Source: Nemophila menziesii
Taxonomy: Eukaryota > Streptophyta > Magnoliopsida > Boraginales > Hydrophyllaceae
DNA length: 64,000 nt
NCBI GenBank assembly: GCA_029959085.1
Contig: JARWIR010000031.1
Location: forward strand, 4,650,001 to 4,714,000
Direction of reading: 5' to 3'
Shown: in pieces, positions 56,699-64,000 of the stretch
How the letters are laid out: each line of letters starts with the position of its first letter
How positions within the stretch are numbered: the first letter of the stretch is position 1
The notes under the pieces: model-generated
Told to the model about the DNA's origin: nothing
The model's database searches: none
Seen by the model: the letters and a program-made list of their open reading frames with translations, nothing else
Position numbers and translations under genes: made by a program

Positions 56699-57620
56699 AG
56701 TATAGGAAAAAGTTAAAGGAAAATATGACGTTGGATATTGAAGGAAGACCATTTAAGATGATGGTTTTCAGAGGAAGTCCAAAATAAAGCAGAAAATCAA
56801 CACGTCTTATTGATAAATGCTGAGACGCGATATCGATGAAGAAATCAATTATTCCTCTACGCAATATCGACAATTACCCCAGGTAGGGGTTTTAAATTCC
56901 AGCTTTTATCGAATATAATATATTAAATTTCTGAACTCACTCACTCAACTGTTATATATGTTTTGCAGAAAGAAAGTAAAATTCTGGACGCCCCAAATAT
57001 TAAGGATGATTACTACGTTAATATCATGGATTGGGGAAAAAACAACATTCTTGGTATAGCTTTAGGTAGTGTATTTTACCTATGGAATGCTACTAATGGA
57101 AAAATTCACAAGCTATCAGAAGAAGAAGAAGATGATAATGATGATCCCACAAGTGTAGCTTGGTCTCAGGATGCTAATACGATTGCAGTTGGACATATGT
57201 GTTCCAATTTACACATCTGGGATGCTCAAACCTCCAAGATCGTACGTTTATATTGACATGTTAATATTCCATCATATAAATATCAGAGATTGATTATTTA
57301 TCTTCACAATTAATATATTGATGATGCAGATTAGATGTTTAGATGGACATAACAAGAAAAGAGTAGGATGTGTTGCATGGAATGGTAACATATTGACATT
57401 ATTAATCACGATGGTGAGTAGAATTACATTTACTTATTACTTATTAGTTAATTAATTATCGCTTAATAAGTAAAAATTGATATATTTTGTTTAAATATCT
57501 TCCAGTTCGAGCACGGAACTGTTTGATCTCGAGTATGAAAGTACATAAAAAGGAAGTGTGTGGCTTAAAATGGTCAAGAACAGGAAATTTGTTAGCAACA
57601 CTATTGAGACAAAAGCTCAG
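56699..57620 (+). pseudogene. CDC20: CDC20-like gene fragment with introns
   Basis: CDC20 is the WD40 activator of the anaphase-promoting complex. Exon 1 (about 56699-56882): EEYRKKLKENMTLD, with TAA and TGA inside. Exon 2 (56969-57241): KILDAPNIKDDYYVNIMDWG, LGSVFYLWNATNGK, SVAWSQDANTIAVG, LHIWDAQTSK, fully open, 91 codons. Exon 3 (57330-57413): CLDGHNKKRVGCVAWNGN. Exon 4 (from about 57505): EVCGLKWSRTGNLLAT. Introns keep GT and AG borders. Only the first WD repeats are present; the N-terminal boxes and the rest of the propeller are missing. The retained introns exclude a processed pseudogene. Confidence 0.75.
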
Positions 57621-57794
57621 TTAAGTCTCAATCTTAACAAACATACTTATTACTTAATCATTTTTGTTGATTAATTTCTGGGTTTATTTGTGTGGAAAAA
57701 CAGATATGTACATTTTACAAAATTTTGTGTTCTAGCTACTTGAGAACGAATAAATACCTTTCCGGCTAAAGTATGCATGTTTTGTCATACATGT

Positions 57795-57977
57795 AGTGTA
57801 TTTTTTGCATAATATAGGGTCTTACAGTGCAATTTTTGCATGTTTTAGGGAACTACAATGTAACTTTTGCCTAATATAGGGACCTGCATTGCAATTTTGC
57901 GTAATATAGGAACTTCAGGGCACTTTTTGCATACTATAGGGACCTACAGTGAAATTTTTTGTAATATAAAGACCTAT
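57795..57977 (+). repeat. Tandem repeat, about 31-bp unit
   Basis: Six decayed units of the form AGTGCAATTTTTGCATAATATAGGGACCTAC in a row. A related unit lies at about 53721-53765 (TATTGTAACTTTTGCATAAT..CCTATAGTGCA). The rest of 57621-58710 is AT-rich with no gene seen; it may be intron-like. Confidence 0.8.
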
Positions 57978-58710
57978 AGGGAACTTCTGTGATCCAGTAG
58001 CAGCGCAATTTAATCTACAATCTCAGTTTTTAGCTTAGGTATGTATTTTATTCTCTTTTTGCAGGCATAGGGTGTGATTTAATGTTTGAATTGTTTCATT
58101 AATGTAATTTGATGGTTAAAGGGTAAATTGTACATTTTAATGATAATGAGTAACTCAGGGGTATATTTAGGCATTTTGCATAACATGGGGATCAATAAGT
58201 TCAATAATCATTGATTTATTCATCTATATATCTAAATGATGGGTTTCTTATCGTAGGTTTGGCATATAATTTTGCTCGAGATTCATAAATCATTCACGGT
58301 TAGTTAAATCGATGATGATGATGAGGTGTCACTCTGTCATTGGATCTTACATTGTTGTTTGAAATGTGCAGCCAGTCAAATTGCGAGACAAGGAAATGGA
58401 CTGTTTTGGGTCGAATAACAAAATTCTTGGAAACCATTTTTCTTTTTCTTTTCTGTTTGTAATTTCTGCTAAAAATATATACTCTATGCCATAAGAAAAA
58501 ATTTATGATGATATTTGGAATTAATTAATACATTAGAACTAATTGTTACTTTTTTGATGATATGATGATGTCAGGTGCTACTCTATGCCAATGGTGAGTT
58601 TTCATCTTAGTCCCTCATTTTCGTCTAATATTATATGATAAATAACCTATTTGGTCCTTTATCTTTGCATAAATTGAATAAAATCCTTTTGTTTTCTTAA
58701 TTTTCTTTAG

Positions 58711-59350
58711 GCGATATCTGGTTATACATCAAATACTGAGATGGATAGAGTTAAGGTCGATGTAAAATTAGATGTTTACAGTCATAACATGACTGTTCCT
58801 TACAATTTTATATGGGTAAATTACCTAAATGACCCTTATTTCAAACTTTGTGACTACTTGGTCCCTTATGTTTGTTACACAGTCTTGAGTTAACGACGTG
58901 AGTTAGGCATGAACTAAAACTTTATATGCCCAGACTTAATTGTTGATTTGTGCTTACAAGTGAACTTTCTTTTTCTTTTTCTGTTTGGGCTTTTTTTTAT
59001 TTTACCAAACTTTAAGGAGGTAAAATGCAAAAAACCATTTTTTGGTTTTGGAAAATGATTTATTGATTTATATTTTTTATTATAAATAATTGCAGAGTCC
59101 GGAAGATGTTGACAAGCTTCGAAGCATAGGAGTGAAAACTATATTTTGCTTACAGCAAGATTCGAATCTGAGTATCCAAAATTACATATAGGTCCTTGAT
59201 TAATATTATTTAGATGATTTGAGTCCCTTAATTAGTATTTTTCAGATACTTTGCGGTGGATATCAATTCAATACGCGAATATTCCGAGACATTTAGCGAC
59301 TACTCTGAAACATTACTCAAACTTGATGGTTTAAGGGAAGGACTACCACA
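58711..59350 (+). pseudogene. SEX4: SEX4-like phosphoglucan phosphatase fragment
   Basis: SEX4 dephosphorylates starch glucans in plastids. Exon pieces: 58711-58815 (AISGYTSNTEMDRVKVDVK, DVYSHNMTVPYNFI); 59096-59171 ([25 protein letters not shown]); 59246-about 59350 (YFAVDINSIREYSETFSD, then unrelated residues). The second and third pieces match the N-terminal part of the dual-specificity phosphatase domain of SEX4. Intron borders (AG before, GT after) are recognisable. The exon with IVGS and the catalytic CxxGxxR loop are absent, so it cannot be an enzyme. LSF2 is a less likely source. Confidence 0.7.
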
Positions 59351-59402
59351 TGATTTGGAAAAAATCGAGGGACTAGGATTGAAATTTGTATAAAATTTTC
59401 AG

Positions 59403-59580
59403 GTTTGTTGTTCACATACGGGTTTATGCTCTCACAGCCCCATTTTTTGCATCAACCACCACTTTAGTGGCTTATTTCTTCGGCAAAGATATGAGATTCA
59501 TGTCATGTTTAGTAGCAGCTACATTAATTACAATTTGCCCCGTTTATATCTCACGAGATCATCGTGTGCTAACTGTGTAA
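59403..59580 (+). pseudogene. STT3: STT3-like oligosaccharyltransferase exon fragment
   Basis: STT3 is the catalytic subunit of ER N-glycosylation. One exon-like piece follows a TTTTCAG acceptor and encodes VHIRVYALTAPFFAST, TLVAYFFGKDM and LVAATLITICPVYISRDH, then a stop. It matches the segment of plant STT3 around TAPFFASNTTLVAYFFGKE and the following GYISRSVAGSYDNE, lost here after ISR. It lies about 50 bases after the SEX4-like piece on the same strand. It is a fragment of one exon of a roughly 750-residue protein. Confidence 0.72.
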
Positions 59581-59828
59581 TATGCCACACCGACTCTTTA
59601 TATTTATCTTCACCAGGCTTCAATAATGGGTAAATTCTGATCTGAAACCATGCAAATAAAAAAATCAATTGAATAAGGAACCAAGCACTTTTGATGTTCG
59701 AACAAATAAAAACCAACTTTCACTGTTATATTTTTTCTCGAATCAATCAACAACTTTATAATTATTCATGTCAATATAATTTGGATAGTAAAAGGAAAGG
59801 TTGATGAAGATTATAATTTATCAGTAGT

Positions 59829-60238
59829 CCTAAAGTTTGTAAAATATTCAAAAAACCCTTATACTTTAAAAAAGAACAAATACCCCCCCTAAAAGTTTGT
59901 AAAACATTCAAAAAAACCCTATACTATTAAAAAAGACAAATGTCTCCCTAAAGTTTATAAAAAATTCAAAAACCACCATATACTTTTAAAAAAGGACAAA
60001 TATCCTCCTAAAGTTTGTAAAACATTCAAAAACCCCCTATACTTTAAAAAGGGATAAATATTGCCCTATAGTTCGTAAAATATTCAAAAAACCCTATACT
60101 TTTAAAAAGCACCAATATCTCCCTCAAGTTTGTAAAATATTCAAAAATTCCCTATACTTTCACAAAAAATAAATATCCTCCTAAAGTTTGTAAAATATTC
60201 AAAAAACCCCTATACTTTTTAAAGGTACAAATATGACC
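59829..60238 (+). repeat. Tandem repeat, about 58-bp unit, seven copies
   Basis: Seven units, each with CTAAAGTTTGTAAAATATTC, AAAAACCCCTATACTTT and a short AAAAAGGACAAATATC-type end, 57-60 bp long, plus a decayed eighth. The copies differ at many sites. The stretch 59581-59828 before it holds nothing recognised. Confidence 0.85.
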
Positions 60239-60331
60239 ATATATTTTGTAAAAATTTTAAATTTTTACACAGTTTATTATAAATTTTTAAATTTATTTTT
60301 GTCCAAGTACCTTCAGGTACGGAGCATTCCC

Positions 60332-60334
<3 letters not shown>

Positions 60335-60384
<50 letters not shown>
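60335..60384. repeat. (TA)25 microsatellite
   Basis: An uninterrupted TA run directly after GGAGCATTCCCGTG. A small hairpin GTACC-TTCA-GGTAC lies just before (60307-60320). Confidence 0.95.
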
Positions 60385-60388
<4 letters not shown>

Positions 60389-60444
60389 TGAGAAAACCCC
60401 ACTAACTTCATAAAATGGAAAATGAGGGTACAAGGCTTTAAGAG

Positions 60445-62155
60445 TGTTGTCTCACGAAGCAATGATAAATCAACACTAAAGGAGTTGTGTTACGTAATTG
60501 TACGGGTCACCAAGTAATATAAAAAGTAAGTAAAGTAACGTCTCCACAGGGATTTACGAGTTAATCGATGACTATAGTTTAGAATTAATAGTTCGTTGTT
60601 AATAAAAAGACTAAAAAGTAAATATATTTATTTGATTTCTTGTTAAAGGGTTACTACTAAGATACGATTTAAAACTAAATCAACTAAGAAAACAAACTAA
60701 AAGAGTTTGTGAGAATTGGAAGAAAGCGTAACTCGAGACACTTGTAATCCCCACTGACTATAGTTTGGACTTATTTGAAACTTTAAGGGGAAACAAGATA
60801 TTGTTGCTAATTGGGATTCTAAAGTCTCTCTAAGTTTTTTTCGGATAAGTAAGGAGATTTTATCTAATCCTAGAAACCTCTTTTGAGTGACTCCTACGCA
60901 TGTTATCTAGTCACCTAAAAGTTCCAGCCCCATGTAATTATATAGTTTGTTATATCTCTTCCAAGTCTTCAACTCAAAAAGACGTAGTGCTTGTTTGGGA
61001 TTGCTTTTTTAAAATAATCACTTGAAGTGATTTTAGATTCATAAGAATACTTTAGACTCTTAAAATCACTTTTAAAAAAACACTAGATAAGTGATTATTA
61101 AAATAATCTCTTAAAGTAATTTTAGATATCAAAATATTTTTTTAATTATTTTTACAAATGTTTTAATTTTGATCAAAAAGCTCTTTTAACTCTAAAATAT
61201 TCAACCCCAAACGGGCATGTAATTACCCTAGATCCACTATCAATCCCCCGCGAGAGCGTAATTTAATAGTTACCAACACTAAATATGTGTACATCATGCA
61301 AGGATTTTTTGAAAAGAATGAGGGAAATTACATCAACAACAATCCACGATTTATTTAAATAAGAAATCCCAAATTCATACCAATAAATCCTACTAATAGT
61401 TAGGGTTCATACTCATGCATATGAAGCTACTACGAACTTTAGTTCATAATAGAAGAAAAGAAAGCAAAATAAATAAAAGACATAGTTTAAGGAAGAATTA
61501 CACTAATTAAGGAAATAAGTTTTGTTCTTGAACTCCTCGCGTCTTACCCTTGCCACATGCCTTCCTTAGCTCTCTAGTAGATATAGTTGTTGAAAACATG
61601 TATTCATATCCGTAAAAATGTGTGGCAGAAGTTGGGCTTACTTAAGTGACCTAAAAGATGCCCAATGGACTTCTATATCCGGACAATTTTGAGTCTCTTT
61701 AGTAAAATTGGCATAACTTTCACGTCACAATTAGGAATTAAACACCTTTTATTACCACATGTACTAGACACCAAGAGCCACCTTGTATGTAAGTTTCATC
61801 AACTAATTAACTACTAATATTTGTTGTGATTTTTACAGGTCGATAGAAGCATTTTGCTACCAATTCCTTTTGAGCTTAAACTGGACTACTTGCCTCCTTT
61901 TGTGACTTGACGAGGTTTCTTTTTCACTTTTTTTTACCTCTTGGATTCATATTGGGCCATTATAATCCATGTATCTAAGATCTTCACACTAACGCACAAA
62001 TACCTCAAAAATGCTCCAAATATATATAAATCCAAAACTACACCAATAAATCGAAACATGACAAATATAAGGGATAGACTCCGAAATTATGCACTAAAAC
62101 CCTATAAAATAATGTCTCAAGAGTATATTAATTTATCACAGAAGTAAATACATCA
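60445..62155 (-). mobile_element. S3: solo LTR
   Basis: A 1711-bp LTR on the minus strand. It starts TGATGTATTTACTTCTGTG at 62155 and ends ..GTGAGACAACA at 60445. The target duplication AAGAG is perfect (60440-60444 and 62156-62160). It shares with the other LTRs the block ACCAAGTAATAT..CTCCACAGGGATT. Its opening inverted repeat is decayed, and the family differs from E1-E6. Confidence 0.85.
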
Positions 62156-62164
62156 AAGAGAATG

Positions 62165-62480
62165 ATAGATACTAAGTTGAATTCCCTTAAGAATAGTGTC
62201 ATGTGTAGTGATTACTCTTTTGCGAACTCGCTTGTACCGTGATGTCCAGATGAAGTAAACAGTAGTAGAAAATCCAATATGCCACGATTTGCTGATCCAA
62301 GTCACTCATTCCTTTACCTTTTTGATCCCTTTGAGATAGCTTAATATGATACTCATCTCTCTAGAAATACCCAACCACTATCTCATATCACGTTATATGT
62401 CATACGTGACGCTACACTAAAAAACTAAGTGACTCACCGACTCCAATGCAATTCCATAAAATGTACAACATGAATCATCC
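62165..62480 (-). pseudogene. LINE fragment: RT zinc-binding region
   Basis: On the minus strand in one frame with two or three stops: MDDSCCTFYGIALESVSHLVF, then WWLGISREMSI and STTVYFIWTSRYKRVRKRV. This is the pattern of the zf-RVT domain at the end of plant LINE polymerases (C..C....E...HL...C, WLGI, TVYFIWR.RN.R). One Cys of the zinc site is Tyr. Only this C-terminal piece is seen. Confidence 0.6.
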
Positions 62481-62750
62481 ATCTCCATAAAATCTAGTCA
62501 ATCCTTAGTCCATAAAACCCCAAAAAGTTCCATCGAAACTATAATAGAGGTTTTAGGGGTAACACCCAGACCCCAAACAATGTCCGCACGCGGTTGAGAG
62601 AAGAACGAGTCCAAAAGACGTCATATAGTGTCCCTGAATGCTCATAAATGGCTCGTCGTCACAAATTTGGACCCGTGACACTATCTGATCAGCATGGTTG
62701 ACATGGGTCAACATACTGACATATCACTCTCTAAGGTCTATATGGTCCAG

Positions 62751-63060
62751 GGTCCAACGAGGCTCGGTCTAGGCAAATACCCTACATCTCGCATCCATGG
62801 TCAAATATGGCTCAGTCCAGGCTAATACCACGCGTGACATTATTATGTGCTCCCCTGGTATTGTCAATTAAATGATTTGTACATCGATCAACCGAGGCTC
62901 ATTCTAGGCCAACACCTTGGTCAACTGTGGCTCTATCTAAGACAAAACCGTTAATGATGCTACTACATGCTCATGTGGTACATTTTGTTAGCTCATATAT
63001 GCTACGATCAACTGAGGCTTAGTCCAGACCAATACCTTGTATGACTCTTGAGTCCTAGTC
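62751..63060 (+). repeat. Degenerate two-part tandem repeat, about 120-130 bp
   Basis: Five copies of a block like GATCAACTGAGGCTCAGTCCAGGC and AATACC, at about 62752, 62799, 62884, 62919 and 63005. They form pairs: a first half (GATCAACCGAGGCT..CCAACACC) and a second half (TTGGTCAACTGTGGCT..) followed by TGCTACTACATGCTC.TGTGGTA. Units start at about 62751, 62884 and 63004. The stretch 62481-62750 before it shows no gene. Confidence 0.7.
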
Positions 63061-63076
63061 AATGTCCGTACACAAT

Positions 63077-64000
63077 TGATGTCTCTTCATTTGTGATAAT
63101 AAAATCTATTTATGAGACATCATTTTAGGCGTATTTATTAGTTTATAGGTTTTCTCATGATTTAGTACACTTTCCTATTTTGTGTCTTGAATTAATTATT
63201 TATTATTTTTAGAGCATATTGGGTTTAATTGTTTATTTAGTGTGAAGCTTTTAAGATATATGGTAATTAATTAGAGTCCAAGTTGGTTCCAAGAGCTAAA
63301 GGAAAAAAGATAAACATGGATATTGAAGATAAGGAAACAAAAGCTAAAAATATGGAAAAGGAAAAGCTGCCATAAATCTGAATTCCAGCACCTACGACCA
63401 CAAATCAGCTTATATCTCAATATTGGTTGGGAATTTGGAGAAACGGTCAATAGCTAAGTCAAATATCTTTTCGAGACGATGAATTTCGACTACTCATACG
63501 CGTCAAACGGATAAGAATTGAAGCTGTTAGAACCAAAACAAAAACGGGGCTGATTCCATATTTTTGGGCTACAAATTTGAGTTGGGCTAGGAGTCCAACA
63601 CTTGCCTTCTCCTTCAAGAAAACGATTAGGTCTTCCTATACACTATAAATACAACCTCTTATCATTAGAAAATCATCCTTGGAAAAACCTTAAGGCAAGA
63701 GGAGGCTTACCACACAAGAAAAGAAGTCTGGAAGGAGCTGTTCATCAATAATGTCTTCTTCAGCCTTTGAATTTGTAATTTCTTTCTTTTATTCCATTAG
63801 TATGAACTAAATTTCTATTTAGCTTGAGTTTTAGCATATATGTATGAACCCTAGTTTTGATTGACATCTAGCTAATTTGGGAATTCTATGCTTTAAATTG
63901 AATTATTGTTTTTATTCTCTGTTTATGTGTTGGGATTTATATTCTGTGTTCTTGTGGATTGCGACCATACATAATTACCATAATGGTAGTTAAGTAATCA
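63077..64000 (+). repeat. LTR, 5' part, cut by the window edge
   Basis: It starts TGATGTCTCTTCATTTG with inverted arm GAGACATCA at about 63113, and follows the E5/E6-type LTRs: TTTTAGAGCATATTGGGTTTAATTG, CACTATAAATACAACC (TATA box at about 63645), and the GAACCCTAG block. Whether it is a solo LTR or the 5' end of an element cannot be seen. The 5 bases before it are ACAAT. Confidence 0.85.

Noticed and set aside
60307..60384. Helitron 3' end at the GTACC/GGTAC hairpin
   Set aside because: There is no CTRR terminus 10-12 bases after the hairpin, and no matching 5' TC end was found, so I do not call the boundary.

Overview
This window is plant nuclear heterochromatin, most likely from a eudicot; the species cannot be told from the sequence. 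It contains no complete host gene, rRNA, tRNA or CRISPR array. About 52 kb of the 64 kb is a nest of Ty3/gypsy LTR retrotransposons of the Athila type. The evidence is a Gag with a CX2CX4HX4C knuckle, one ancestral gag-pro-pol frame, primer-binding sites matching the 3' end of plant tRNA-Asp (TGGCGCCGCTGCCGGGGA), an extra ORF after pol, and LTRs of 1.4-1.8 kb. I call the elements E1-E6 and the solo LTRs S1-S3.

Layout. E1 (minus, cut by the left edge, 1-2854) abuts E4, the oldest element (plus, 2855-52488, 5' part outside the window). The pol gene of E4 is broken by S1 (5322-6759), by a hAT-type MITE (6897-7319, 8-bp duplication) and by E3 (minus, 7583-31918). E3 is split by E2 (plus, 12838-27836, perfect CGTAC duplication). 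E2 in turn holds a Harbinger-type element in its 5' LTR (13799-14758) and S2 in its gag (16028-17517). Further on, the 3' non-coding part of E4 is split by E6 (plus, 32490-48327, CCAAC duplication), which is split by E5 (minus, 33792-43654, ACATA duplication). E4 ends with its 3' LTR at 50949-52488, followed by an inverted LTR fragment.

The right flank (53-64 kb) carries a Stowaway MITE, several tandem repeats, a cytochrome P450 fragment, and a run of exon fragments from three unrelated genes (CDC20-like, SEX4-like phosphoglucan phosphatase, STT3-like), all on the plus strand and some still with introns. This looks like gene-fragment capture by a transposon whose ends I could not fix. Then come solo LTR S3 (AAGAG duplication), a LINE zinc-binding fragment, a degenerate two-part tandem repeat and the start of another LTR.

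How the parts work together. E1, E2 and E4 belong to full gag-pro-pol lineages, though all copies here are broken. E3, E5 and E6 are non-autonomous: protease (or what is left of it) runs straight into a short integrase-tail (GPY/F-type) module, with reverse transcriptase, RNase H and the integrase core missing. They would need enzymes supplied by other copies. E5 is the best preserved: its LTRs differ by roughly 1-2% by eye, and its gag-pro-tail frame is broken by one in-frame TAA. Across E2-E6 the 3' non-coding regions share a fixed set of RNA-like hairpins, some with compensatory base changes, PPT-like motifs repeated at set points, and element-specific GC-rich palindrome arrays. All LTRs begin with an inverted repeat (TGATGTCTC...GAGACATCA, decayed in S3). 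These conserved non-coding features and the RT-less architecture are the most interesting content of the window.
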